A stretch of 16,639 nucleotides of DNA from an archaeon UBA55. Lineage in GTDB: Archaea > Undinarchaeota > Undinarchaeia > Undinarchaeales > Undinarchaeaceae. The stretch is from contig DAFN01000014.1 in NCBI GenBank assembly GCA_002495465.1, positions 39,680 to 56,318 on the forward strand. Direction: 5' to 3'. Below, piece by piece: positions 1 through 7,312 of the stretch (positions are counted from its first letter, which is position 1; every line of letters begins with the position of its first letter). The position numbers and the translations under genes were made by a program. A model generated the notes under the pieces. The model saw only the letters and a program-made list of their open reading frames with translations. It was not told the origin of the DNA and did no database searches.

Positions 1-546
1 AAAATTGGAGAAGCTGTTGAAAAAATAGCGGCAAAGGGAAAGGTTGCAAGAATAATAACAATAGATGCCGCCCAGAAGCTTGAGGGTGAGAAAACCGGAA
101 CAATTTCAGAGGGAGTCGGAATCGCTATGGGAGGAGCTGGTGTCCAGCGATATAAAATAGAAGAAGTGGCTACAAAGTACCGCCTTCCAATGGATGCAAT
201 TGCGATAAAAATGAGCCCATTTGAGGCGATATCGCCTATGCCTGAAAAAGTAGTGGATGCTCTGAACGATGCGGTTGACATGCTCAATGAAAGGATAGCA
301 GAAGTCCCTAAGGGTCAGCATATTATAGTCGTTGGTGTGGGTAACACCTGCGGAATTCCGAATACTAAAAAGAATCTTGAAAAACTTGTGAAAATCCTAA
401 AAGAGAGAGCACGGAAAATTAAGAAAGCAGAGAAAGAAAAGAATAGGACCTGGTGGGGAGGAACACGGAAAGAGGCAGAGGTCTGGAATTTTAACCGTGC
501 AGATATTTTAAATTTAGGAAAAACCGCAGGGTTTATTAAGCAATAG
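1..546 (+). CDS. Conserved archaeal protein, probable DUF1512 family (5' end outside window)
   Basis: The reading frame is open from the first base of the window to the TAA ending at 546, so this is the last 181 residues of a longer protein. The first ATG (127) is internal, because conserved-looking sequence precedes it (IDAAQKLEGEKTG, residues 21-33 of the visible part). Glycine-rich stretches such as EGVGIAMGGAG and VVGVGNTCGIPNT alternate with predicted alpha/beta segments. This resembles my memory of the archaeal DUF1512 family, whose members are about 370 residues long and have no established biochemical role. The C-terminus is basic (KERARKIKKAEKEK) and then Trp-rich. No membrane segment is visible in this part. 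It lies 22 nt upstream of rpl10e on the same strand and is probably co-transcribed with it. The family name is from memory; the reality of the gene is not in doubt. Confidence 0.7.
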   Translation, partial: KIGEAVEKIAAKGKVARIITIDAAQKLEGEKTGTISEGVGIAMGGAGVQRYKIEEVATKYRLPMDAIAIKMSPFEAISPMPEKVVDALNDAVDMLNERIAEVPKGQHIIVVGVGNTCGIPNTKKNLEKLVKILKERARKIKKAEKEKNRTWWGGTRKEAEVWNFNRADILNLGKTAGFIKQ

Positions 547-568
547 AGGAACATTTTGAGATAAACAA

Positions 569-1117
569 ATGGCAGAAAGAGCTGGAGGCGTATATGCAAG
601 GATGGACGGGAGACCCTACACAAGGGTTTCTAACAAGAAGCCACGGAAGGCTTATGTAAAGGGAGTTCCCCACAACAGAATACACAACTTTGAATCCGGA
701 ACAAAGCGTAATGATTATACAGTCGAATTAATACTTCGGGCCCAGAGAGAGGTTCAAATAAAGCACAATGCTCTTGAGGCTGCGAGAGTTGCTGTGACAA
801 AAACTCTTTCTCCTTTGGGAAATCAGTATTTCATGAAAATTAGAACTTATCCGCATCACGTTCTCAGAGAAAACCCGCTTGCAACAGGAGCAGGAGCTGA
901 CAGGTTCTCAACAGGAATGAGCAAGGCTTTTGGAAAGATTGTCGGAAGGTCAGCCAGAGTCACAAAGAACCAGGCAATAATCAGCGTTAATGTAAAGAAA
1001 GACCAGATTATTCTTGCAAAAAATGCTCTCAGAAAGGCTTCAATGAAGCTTCCTATTCCGTGCAGAACAGAAATAAAAGAGCTTGCTGAAGGTAGCAAAA
1101 CCGCAGCAAGTAAATAA
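569..1117 (+). CDS. rpl10e: 50S ribosomal protein L10e (uL16 family)
   Basis: This 182-residue protein is the archaeal/eukaryotic member of the uL16 family (bacterial L16). It sits in the large ribosomal subunit near the central protuberance and the A-site tRNA. The N-terminus (MAERAGGVYARMDGRPYTR) and the segments LRAQREVQIKHNALEAAR and IRTYPHHVLRENP are characteristic, and the length is usual for archaeal L10e. It ends with a short Ala/Ser/Lys tail. The ATG at 569 gives the expected family N-terminus. Only a weak purine stretch (TGAGAT, 557-562) precedes it, so translation may depend on coupling to the upstream gene 22 nt away. It converges with the methyltransferase gene, with a single base between the two stop codons. 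Confidence 0.97.
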   Translation: MAERAGGVYARMDGRPYTRVSNKKPRKAYVKGVPHNRIHNFESGTKRNDYTVELILRAQREVQIKHNALEAARVAVTKTLSPLGNQYFMKIRTYPHHVLRENPLATGAGADRFSTGMSKAFGKIVGRSARVTKNQAIISVNVKKDQIILAKNALRKASMKLPIPCRTEIKELAEGSKTAASK

Positions 1118-1118
1118 C

Positions 1119-2234
1119 TTACTTAGGTTTCCAGAAGAGGGCTATTAGAGCGTCTCGTGAATATGATTTATGTGAAGGTTTTCCCTTCTTACTCCTACCT
1201 TTTCTTGCCTTACCTTTTGTAACTTTTACTCTGAAACCAACTTCAGAGGCTTTTTTCTCGAAACGACCTTTTGTCCAGCCCTGATGTAAATTACAAAATG
1301 CCTCAAGAGGCATAACAAGAACTTCATTATCAGTTATCGCTGAGAACTCTCCTCTGTCAATTCCATTTTTGTCTTCATATGCCTCATATTCTTCGATGAA
1401 GTCTATTAACTCGTCTTCTACCTCATCAATATTTCTCCAAATTCCAAACTTACTCATATGACAAGGATATGTTTTGTCAAATGTGAAACGCTCCATAAGA
1501 TAAGGAGGTTGTGTTTTTTTGTCATCTATGTATCTTTTAATTTCATGCTTGAATTTCTTGAATGTGACATCTCTGCCATGTTTTCTTTCACGTGATTTAA
1601 GACAGGGTTCCATACCATACATTGATTTAACAAAATCGTCCCTCTTTTTGTTAAAGTATTCAACAGGCTCGCCGACTATGTACAGTTCATCATTAACTCT
1701 ACCCTCTCCAGCCTTTCGAACATCCATTAAATTGTAGACGTTTTCAAGTATTTTTCTTTGACCAGTAGAATTATATTCAGAAAATTTGAATCCGAACATT
1801 GTGAAGATGTCCATATAGGGCTCCTCAAAAAGCTTCTTTATTTTCTTGTTTTCTGAAATTCTGTCGAGAAGCTCTTCAATAAAAATAACTTTTTTTATGA
1901 ATTTTGGCGAATAATGACCATTTTTTCTAAGATGTTTTTTAGCGAGATTCATCAGACTGTTGGTAGGTTCTACAGCAATTATTTGGTGAAGGCTATCCGG
2001 AAATTCTCTGTGAAGTTCATACAAGTCAAAAAACTCTCTACCAGATCCAATTCCTAGAACAATTATTCTGGTTTTGAGACCTTTTTTATTGGCTTTTTTA
2101 ATTCTCTTCTTTAGTTTTTTATAAATCTTTACCTCATAATTACGGGGCAGTGTTACCAAGCCCTTGTTAATAAGAGGGGCAGACGCCCAGTAGGCTTCCT
2201 GCCCGCTTGAATAATATTCTCTCCAGTCGACCAT
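1119..2234 (-). CDS. Class I SAM-dependent methyltransferase-like protein
   Basis: The protein has 371 residues. Near the N-terminus, after a basic helix (residues 38-54), it has a Rossmann-type SAM-binding motif, VLGIGSGREFF (59-69). An acidic strand end follows, IIAVEPTNSLMNLAKK (85-100), the usual motif I and post-I order of class I methyltransferases. I do not recognise the substrate. The middle (about 200-300) is rich in charged and aromatic residues without an obvious named domain. The last 35 residues are strongly basic (KGKARKGRSKKGKPSHKSYSR), which could favour binding to RNA or ribosomes; this is inference. The gene is single, transcribed opposite to its neighbours, and shares a 95-nt divergent promoter region with pps. 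Its ATG lies about 20-25 nt downstream of an A/T-rich TATA-like tract, which suggests a leaderless message. Confidence 0.75.
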   Translation of the reverse strand: MVDWREYYSSGQEAYWASAPLINKGLVTLPRNYEVKIYKKLKKRIKKANKKGLKTRIIVLGIGSGREFFDLYELHREFPDSLHQIIAVEPTNSLMNLAKKHLRKNGHYSPKFIKKVIFIEELLDRISENKKIKKLFEEPYMDIFTMFGFKFSEYNSTGQRKILENVYNLMDVRKAGEGRVNDELYIVGEPVEYFNKKRDDFVKSMYGMEPCLKSRERKHGRDVTFKKFKHEIKRYIDDKKTQPPYLMERFTFDKTYPCHMSKFGIWRNIDEVEDELIDFIEEYEAYEDKNGIDRGEFSAITDNEVLVMPLEAFCNLHQGWTKGRFEKKASEVGFRVKVTKGKARKGRSKKGKPSHKSYSRDALIALFWKPK

Positions 2235-2248
2235 AAAGTAGTGTAGAG

Positions 2249-2263
2249 ATTTAAATTAATATA
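2249..2263 (-). promoter_or_regulatory. Candidate TATA box for the methyltransferase gene
   Basis: Read on the minus strand, this A/T-only tract contains TATATTAA (2263-2256) and the palindrome ATTTAAAT (2256-2249). Its centre lies about 20-25 nt upstream of the methyltransferase ATG at 2234. With the usual archaeal spacing of roughly 25 nt between TATA box and start site, transcription would begin at or next to the start codon. Confidence 0.5.
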
Positions 2264-2293
2264 GTTTTTCAAGTTGATGAAAAATTTAGTAAA

Positions 2294-2302
2294 TTTTATA
2301 AA
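2294..2302 (+). promoter_or_regulatory. Candidate TATA box for pps
   Basis: The sequence TTTTATAAA lies 28-36 nt upstream of the ATG at 2330. A start site about 25 nt downstream would leave a leader of only a few bases. The alternative GTG at 2306 is only 4 nt from the box, so it would be upstream of the transcript start. This decides the start codon chosen for pps. Confidence 0.6.
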
Positions 2303-2329
2303 CACGTGGACGCTACCAGACTTGATATT

Positions 2330-4921
2330 ATGAAAGATGAAAGTTCTGCTGTGGTGCTCTGGTTTGATTCCATTTCAAAGGACGATATAGGGAAAGCAGG
2401 AGGGAAAGGTGCCAATCTTGGAGAGATGACATCATTCGGACTTCCGGTTCCGCCTGGTTTTGTTGTGACCGCCCAAGCCTACGAACTGTTTCTGAAAGAG
2501 GCAAATATAGTCGTCGATATGAAGGACATTTTGAAGGATCTTGATGTTGACGATACGGATGCTCTAAATAAGGCAGCTGATGCGATAAAAGGAATGATAA
2601 CAAAAGCCTCTATCTCAGAAGAGATTTCAGGACCAATAAAAGAAGCCTATGAAAAAATGTCCATGAAAACTGAGAAAGGGATAATACTTGCAGGAACTGG
2701 GGAAAGGGGTGAATTTGTTGCAATAAGAAGTTCAGCAACTGCAGAGGACCTTCCCGACGCAAGCTTTGCCGGACAGCAGGCGACTTTCCTTAACATAAGG
2801 GGCGGGGAAAATGTCGTTCAGGCAGTCAAGAACTGCTGGGCATCCCTTTTCGAGCCGAGGGCTATATTTTACAGGGAACGGAAAGGATTTGAGCATGAGA
2901 AAGTTCTGATGTCAGTCATAGTACAGAAAATGGTGGATTCTGAGAGCGCAGGAGTTATGTTTACATCTAATCCAGTTACAAATGATGAATCTGAAATATC
3001 CATAGAAGCGGCATGGGGTCTCGGAGAGGCCGTTGTAGCTGGACAGGTGAATCCAGACAGGTACCTGATAGATAAGGAAACACTCAGCATAAAGAAAAAG
3101 GATGTGCCGCGTAAGGACTTCATGTACATCCGTGATATTTCAACAGGAAAGACGGTTAAAGAAGACCTTAGTGAGGAGACTGGATCAAAGCAAGTCCTTA
3201 AGGAAGAAGATATGCAGGAGCTCGCCAAGCTTGGGAAAACAATAGAGGACCATTATAACTGGCCGCAGGATATTGAATGGGCTGTTGAGGATGACAAGAT
3301 ATACATACTTCAGACAAGGGCTGTGACCACTCTCGGAGAACGGAAGAAAGATAAATCTAAGGAAGAGGAGCAGGAAACAAGCCAGCCAGTACCTGAAACA
3401 AGTGGTTCTGAGCCAGTGAAAGAAGAAGGTCAGTCGATAGTTGAAGGTTTCGGGGCAAGCCCAGGAATAGGAGCAGGAAAAGTAGTTCTTGTACATGATA
3501 TATCCCAGCTTTCAACGATTGAGAAAGGAGATATAATGGTGACGGAAATGACGACTCCTGATATGGTCCCGGCAATGGAGAGGGCGGCGGCCATAGTCAC
3601 AAACTCCGGAGGTTTGACCTGCCACGCTGCAATAGTTTCAAGAGAGCTTGGAATTCCATGTATAGTCGGAACCAGCAATGCAACTGAAGTTCTGAAAAAC
3701 GGGCAGAAAGTAACGGTTAACGCAAACGATGGAAAGGTTTACGAGGGGATTATTGACAGTATGTTAGAAGAGGGAAAGGCAGCTGCCGAAGAGGAAGATC
3801 TAGAGCCAGTTCCTGAAACACGGACAAAAATATATATGAATCTGGGAGTCCCGAACAGAGCCGAGGAGCTGGCAAAGCTACCCGTTGACGGAATAGGTCT
3901 GATGCGGGAGGAATTCATATTCGCAAGTTCAATTAGAGAGCATCCGCTTGCAATGATAGAGAAAGGAGAACAGCAGAAGTTTGTAGATTTACTTTCAGAA
4001 GGGATTGCAAAGGTTGCAAGAGCCTTCAGTCCAAGGCCTGTCGTTCTGAGACTGTCAGATTTCAAAACAAATGAATATCGTGCATTAAAAGGCGGAGAAA
4101 AATACGAGAAAGAGGAAGAAAATCCTATGATAGGTTGGAGGGGATGTTCCAGATATACTACTGAAGAGTATGGTCCAGCATTCAGGCTTGAGCTGAAGGC
4201 TGTAAAGAAGGTCAGAGATGAAATGGGTCTGAAAAACATAATTATAATGCTACCTTTTGTAAGAATTCTTGACGACGTGAAAAAAGTTACTGCAATAATG
4301 GAGGAAGAAGGTCTCCACAGAGGTCCTGATCTGAAACTGTGGATGATGGCAGAAGTTCCAAGCAATGTTATACTGGCAGACAAGTTCGCGGAGCTTGTTG
4401 ACGGATTTTCTATAGGAAGTAATGACCTGACGCAGACTATTATGGGTGCAGACAGAGATTCTGAACTTCTTCAGAGACTTGGATATTTTGATGAAAGAAA
4501 TGAAGCTGTGATGAGATCCATAGCAAGGCTGATTAAAGTAGGAAAGGAGAAAGGAATAACGGTTTCGATATGTGGCCAGGCCCCTTCAGTTTATCCGGAG
4601 TTTACGAAATTCCTAGTTGAAGAAGGAATAACATCAATAAGCGTGAACCATGATGTTGTGAAAAAGGTCAAGAGACTTGTAGCGGAAGTGGAGAGAGAAC
4701 TCGATAAAACAGCTGAGCAAGAGCCAGTAAGTGAGATTGTAGAAGCCGAGGAAATTGTACCTGAAGAGAATCAAGAAGCAAAAGAGGGAGAGGGGGAAGA
4801 ATCTGAAGAAGAAGAGCAAGAACAGGTAGAAGAAGAGATTGAAGAGAAGGCAAGCCAGCCGGACCAAGAAACAAGTGATACTGAAGCTGAAGAGAGTGAT
4901 GAAGGTCAGCAGACACTCTAA
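2330..4921 (+). CDS. ppsA: Phosphoenolpyruvate synthase (pyruvate, water dikinase) with acidic C-terminal tail
   Basis: Converts pyruvate, ATP and water to phosphoenolpyruvate, AMP and phosphate, the entry step of gluconeogenesis. The 863-residue protein shows the family's three parts in order. First is an N-terminal ATP-grasp domain with GGKGANLGEM (24-33) and RSSATAEDLPDASFAGQ (133-149). Second is the swivelling phosphohistidine domain, with GGLTCHAAIVSRELGIPC (427-444) and His432 as the phosphocarrier. Third is the PEP/pyruvate TIM-barrel domain, with WRGCSRY, GSNDLTQ and SICGQAPS, where Cys748 is the expected catalytic acid/base. Two parts are unusual: a Glu/Ser/Pro-rich linker at about 340-370, and a highly acidic tail of about 75 residues (789-863) beyond the normal end near VKKVKRLVAEVE. 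The ATG at 2330 is preferred over GTG 2306 because of the TATA box position. The stop codon overlaps that of the opposing PAP2 gene. Confidence 0.95.
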   Translation: MKDESSAVVLWFDSISKDDIGKAGGKGANLGEMTSFGLPVPPGFVVTAQAYELFLKEANIVVDMKDILKDLDVDDTDALNKAADAIKGMITKASISEEISGPIKEAYEKMSMKTEKGIILAGTGERGEFVAIRSSATAEDLPDASFAGQQATFLNIRGGENVVQAVKNCWASLFEPRAIFYRERKGFEHEKVLMSVIVQKMVDSESAGVMFTSNPVTNDESEISIEAAWGLGEAVVAGQVNPDRYLIDKETLSIKKKDVPRKDFMYIRDISTGKTVKEDLSEETGSKQVLKEEDMQELAKLGKTIEDHYNWPQDIEWAVEDDKIYILQTRAVTTLGERKKDKSKEEEQETSQPVPETSGSEPVKEEGQSIVEGFGASPGIGAGKVVLVHDISQLSTIEKGDIMVTEMTTPDMVPAMERAAAIVTNSGGLTCHAAIVSRELGIPCIVGTSNATEVLKNGQKVTVNANDGKVYEGIIDSMLEEGKAAAEEEDLEPVPETRTKIYMNLGVPNRAEELAKLPVDGIGLMREEFIFASSIREHPLAMIEKGEQQKFVDLLSEGIAKVARAFSPRPVVLRLSDFKTNEYRALKGGEKYEKEEENPMIGWRGCSRYTTEEYGPAFRLELKAVKKVRDEMGLKNIIIMLPFVRILDDVKKVTAIMEEEGLHRGPDLKLWMMAEVPSNVILADKFAELVDGFSIGSNDLTQTIMGADRDSELLQRLGYFDERNEAVMRSIARLIKVGKEKGITVSICGQAPSVYPEFTKFLVEEGITSISVNHDVVKKVKRLVAEVERELDKTAEQEPVSEIVEAEEIVPEENQEAKEGEGEESEEEEQEQVEEEIEEKASQPDQETSDTEAEESDEGQQTL

Positions 4922-5412
4922 GAAATTAGTTTATCTTTGTATTTCAAAGTGAACCAGCCTATATAATATCCAAGAAGAGCCCCGAAAATAACATCTGCAG
5001 GATAGTGGTGACCCAGATAAATCCTGCTGATGCCCACGAATATTGCCAGCAAACCGAGAATCCATGCGTGGTTTTTCATCTTAAGAGATAGAACAGAGAA
5101 AAGATAAAATGCCCTTGTAGCATGACCGCTGGGGAAGGACGTAGCAATCGCCGAGAGAGGCCTGAGTCTTTCCACAGAAACCTTCAGGAATCCTGTGAAA
5201 AGTTCAATTGCAATAAGACCTAGAAGGACGAGCTTGAAATAGTTCTTTTCTTCTCCGTCATAATAATAGACTATAGGAAGCACTATGAACCATATCCAGA
5301 AATCCGCCAGGTGGCTTATTGCTGAAAAAAAGAAATCCGGAAGCATGCTACCAGACAAACTATAAATATAAAGGAATAGGCTCTTATCAAACGCAATAAG
5401 CTCTTGCAACAT
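4918..5412 (-). CDS. PAP2-family membrane phosphatase
   Basis: This 164-residue integral membrane protein carries the complete catalytic signature of the PAP2/acid phosphatase superfamily. K77-x6-R84-P85 lies in KVSVERLRP. PSGH (94-97) supplies one catalytic His. S129-R130-x5-H136-x3-D140 lies in SRIYLGHHYPAD. Members remove phosphate from lipid phosphates such as phosphatidic acid or polyprenyl diphosphates at the membrane; the substrate here cannot be read from sequence. About five hydrophobic segments are visible. The frame is open upstream to 5505, but the ATG at 5412 gives the natural N-terminus (MLQELIAFDKSLFLYIY). The longer version would run into dph2 and adds a non-conserved basic stretch. 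It is divergent from dph2 with 26 nt between the two start codons, and its TAG overlaps the pps stop codon tail to tail. Confidence 0.9.
   Translation of the reverse strand: MLQELIAFDKSLFLYIYSLSGSMLPDFFFSAISHLADFWIWFIVLPIVYYYDGEEKNYFKLVLLGLIAIELFTGFLKVSVERLRPLSAIATSFPSGHATRAFYLFSVLSLKMKNHAWILGLLAIFVGISRIYLGHHYPADVIFGALLGYYIGWFTLKYKDKLIS
5361..5372 (+). promoter_or_regulatory. Possible TATA box for dph2
   Basis: TATAAATATAAA lies about 70 nt upstream of the dph2 ATG, inside the start of the divergent PAP2 gene. Transcription from it would give a leader of roughly 45-50 nt that includes the Shine-Dalgarno sequence GAGGT (5427-5431). The position inside a coding sequence keeps confidence low. 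Confidence 0.35.
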
Positions 5413-5426
5413 AACTTGTATTTGAA

Positions 5427-5431
5427 GAGGT
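5427..5431 (+). promoter_or_regulatory. Shine-Dalgarno site of dph2
   Basis: GAGGT with a 7-nt spacer precedes the ATG at 5439. It supports this start and a leadered message, unlike several neighbouring genes. Confidence 0.6.
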
Positions 5432-5438
5432 AATATAA

Positions 5439-6416
5439 ATGTTTGAGGAATATTCCGACGAAATAAATGAGAAAAACGCCAAGCGGATAGCGATACAGCT
5501 ACCAAGCGGGCTCAAGCGGAAAGCTCCGGAAATACTTGCAGAACTGCAAAAAATTGTAGGTGAAGAAGTTGAACTTCTCGTTCTGGGGGATACATCATAT
5601 GGAGCCTGCGACCTCAGGGACATTGAAGCTGAGAAAATAGGAGCTGACCTTATGATTCATTTCGGGCACGCCTCTTTCGGAGTTAAGGAAGTCCTACCTA
5701 CAGTCTATATTGAGTTTTTCTCTGACCAGGATATAAGTCCCGTTGTTGAGAAAGCCGCTCAAGAGATTAAAGAAGAGAGGATAGGACTCCTCGCTGTTGT
5801 TCAGTTTACAAAACAGATTGAGAAAGCCAAGAAAATACTAGAAAAGGCCGGCAAGAAAGTGATAGTGGGCCAGTCCCAGTCAAGATCCAAGCACGCTGGA
5901 CAGATACTTGGATGTGATTTCACAGCTGGAACTAGCATGGAAAAGGACATTGACTGCTTCTTGTATATAGGGACAGGAGACTTCCACCCAGCAGGAGTTG
6001 CGATGGGAACTACGAAAATAGTTTATGTTGCGGACCCTGAGCGAAATGAAATAAGAGATATGGAAGAGCTAAAAGATAAGCTTCTCAGAGTACGATTTGC
6101 GAAAATTGAAGCCGCAAAGAAAGCGAAGAGATTTGGAATCATAGTCAGTCCGAAGGGAGGGCAGAATAGGCTACCGTATGCGAGAAAGGTTGCAAGCCTC
6201 CTCCAAAAGTTTGGAAAAGAGGCATTTATCGTGGTTGTTGATGAAATAACTCCTCAGAAGCTGGATGAATTTATGTTTGATTATTGGGTATGCACCGCAT
6301 GCTCTCGTATAGCATACGATGACGAAGCAGTCTATAAGAAAATGATAACTCCGCAAGAGGTAGAGATAGTTACCGGAAACAGAGAGTGGAAAGACTATGT
6401 TGTGGATCATTTCTAA
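5439..6416 (+). CDS. dph2: Diphthamide biosynthesis enzyme Dph2 (radical 3-amino-3-carboxypropyl transferase)
   Basis: Catalyses the first step of diphthamide formation, moving the 3-amino-3-carboxypropyl group of SAM onto a specific histidine of elongation factor 2. Archaeal Dph2 works as a homodimer and uses a [4Fe-4S] cluster held by three widely spaced cysteines, one in each domain. The 325-residue protein shows these in order: Cys57 in GDTSYGACDLRDIEA, Cys159 in QILGCDF, and the Cys285/Cys288 pair in WVCTACSRIAYDD. The spacing matches the pattern known for the Pyrococcus enzyme (cysteines near 59, 163 and 287). IQLPSGLK (19-26) and IHFGHASFG (73-81) are further family motifs. The ATG at 5439 has a good Shine-Dalgarno site. 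The gene stands alone on its strand, downstream of the divergent PAP2 gene. Confidence 0.96.
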   Translation: MFEEYSDEINEKNAKRIAIQLPSGLKRKAPEILAELQKIVGEEVELLVLGDTSYGACDLRDIEAEKIGADLMIHFGHASFGVKEVLPTVYIEFFSDQDISPVVEKAAQEIKEERIGLLAVVQFTKQIEKAKKILEKAGKKVIVGQSQSRSKHAGQILGCDFTAGTSMEKDIDCFLYIGTGDFHPAGVAMGTTKIVYVADPERNEIRDMEELKDKLLRVRFAKIEAAKKAKRFGIIVSPKGGQNRLPYARKVASLLQKFGKEAFIVVVDEITPQKLDEFMFDYWVCTACSRIAYDDEAVYKKMITPQEVEIVTGNREWKDYVVDHF

Positions 6417-6448
6417 GTTAAATGATTTCAAGTAGAAAGAGACTTAGA

Positions 6449-6453
6449 TTTTT
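6449..6453 (+). terminator. Possible oligo-T terminator after dph2
   Basis: A run of five T lies 33 nt after the dph2 stop and just before the TATA box of rpoL. Archaeal RNA polymerase can stop at such runs without a hairpin. The run is short, so support is weak. Confidence 0.3.
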
Positions 6454-6459
6454 GAAAAC

Positions 6460-6467
6460 TATTTAAA
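6460..6467 (+). promoter_or_regulatory. Candidate TATA box for the rpoL operon
   Basis: TATTTAAA lies 25-32 nt upstream of the rpoL ATG at 6492. The spacing predicts a leaderless or nearly leaderless message. No Shine-Dalgarno sequence is visible before this ATG, which agrees. Confidence 0.6.
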
Positions 6468-6491
6468 GTACATAAGTTATAGAAAATAGCC

Positions 6492-6764
6492 ATGGAACTT
6501 AATGTTGTAAAGGAAGAAAAAGACATGTTGCAAGTCGAACTAGTTGGAGAAACTCATACGCTTGCTAATATCCTTAAGGAAGAGCTTTACGAAGACCCGA
6601 AGGTCAAAGGATCTGCCTATGTCAAGGAAGATTCTCTGGTATCAAACCCAAGGCTTGTTATAAGAACATCGGGAAAGAAACCAATGACAGCACTAAAAGA
6701 TGCTGCAAAGAGAATACAGAAAATGGCGGATGAATTCGCCTCAAAGTTTGAAAAAGCCAAGTAG
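6492..6764 (+). CDS. rpoL: DNA-directed RNA polymerase subunit L (Rpo11)
   Basis: A small subunit of archaeal RNA polymerase, homologous to eukaryotic RPB11/AC19 and to part of the bacterial alpha subunit. It pairs with subunit D in the assembly platform. The 90-residue protein has the typical N-terminal strands followed by GETHTLANILKEELYEDPKV (20-39), the conserved dimerisation helix region. The central strands follow, and then a long C-terminal helix rich in Lys and Ala (KDAAKRIQKMADEFASKFEKAK). The length is normal for the family. It is the first gene of a probable operon with signal peptidase and transcription factor S, which puts two transcription proteins around a secretion enzyme. It appears to be expressed from its own TATA box without a leader. 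Confidence 0.93.
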   Translation: MELNVVKEEKDMLQVELVGETHTLANILKEELYEDPKVKGSAYVKEDSLVSNPRLVIRTSGKKPMTALKDAAKRIQKMADEFASKFEKAK

Positions 6765-6796
6765 CTTGTTTTCATATTCTACGTTATGAGGATTTA

Positions 6797-7312
6797 ATGG
6801 ACAGAAAGGAGATAGCAGAAACGGTATTGTATCTGTTTTTTGGTTTTGTGATAGCCCTTATTGGACATTCTGCACTTTCTTACGCTTTGGACACTGAATA
6901 TCCAGTTGTTTCTGTGGTTTCTGAGAGCATGGAGCATGATGAGCAGGAAACCTACCGTGGATGGTTCATTGACAGGAATTTTGACGAAACCGAGCTTGGG
7001 AATTGGCCCTTCAGTGGGGGAATGAATAAAGGAGATCTTGTCTTAGTAAAAGGCTCTGTTGTCAGTGAACTGAATGCAGGTGACGTGATTGTGTACAAAA
7101 TAGGTGGAGGGAAACCAATTATACACAGAATTGTATGGATAAATGATTCAAAGGTGTATACAAAGGGAGATAATAATAAAAATACGGACCAGGAAGGAGT
7201 TCATCTTACGCCGCCGGTACAGGACCAGCACGTCCAGGGCAGGGCAGTTTTCAGAATTCCGCTTCTTGGCTGGATAAAAATAGCATTTATGAATCTTACG
7301 GGGTTGGATTGA
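6797..7312 (+). CDS. Signal peptidase I, archaeal/ER type (S26 family)
   Basis: Membrane-anchored serine protease that removes signal peptides from exported proteins. The 171-residue protein begins with a short cytoplasmic segment and one membrane helix (about 10-30). The box SESM follows, with the catalytic Ser at residue 44. Box D has His110 (PIIHRIVWI) where bacterial enzymes carry the catalytic lysine, which marks the archaeal/eukaryotic class. TKGDNN with Asp125 follows. Between Ser44 and the NKGDLVLVK strand (77-85) is a loop of about 30 residues rich in aromatic and acidic residues. The C-terminus is a second hydrophobic stretch (153-168). The ATG at 6797 is preceded by TGAGG (6787-6791, 5-nt spacer). 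Its TGA overlaps the start codon of the next gene by one base. Secreted proteins in this window (9346-10191 and the gene at the right edge) are plausible substrates. Confidence 0.92.
   Translation: MDRKEIAETVLYLFFGFVIALIGHSALSYALDTEYPVVSVVSESMEHDEQETYRGWFIDRNFDETELGNWPFSGGMNKGDLVLVKGSVVSELNAGDVIVYKIGGGKPIIHRIVWINDSKVYTKGDNNKNTDQEGVHLTPPVQDQHVQGRAVFRIPLLGWIKIAFMNLTGLD

Noticed and set aside
2306..2329. GTG at 2306 as the pps start
   Set aside because: It lies only 4 nt after the TATA box and so upstream of the expected transcript start; the ATG at 2330 has proper spacing.
3739..4383. 214-codon open frame on the minus strand inside pps
   Set aside because: It is Ser/Phe/Ile-rich shadow translation antisense to a clearly conserved enzyme, with no ribosome site or family resemblance.
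4696..4921. Glu-rich tail of pps as a tandem DNA repeat
   Set aside because: The codons GAA/GAG/AGA recur, but I see no fixed repeat unit; it is compositional bias.
5413..5505. Longer start of the PAP2 gene at 5505
   Set aside because: The added 31 residues overlap the start of dph2 and look like antisense translation; the protein has a natural membrane-type N-terminus at 5412.
6797..7312. Long loop after the catalytic Ser of signal peptidase as a novel insertion
   Set aside because: Similar aromatic/acidic loops occur, as far as I recall, in archaeal signal peptidases of small archaea, so it is probably ordinary.
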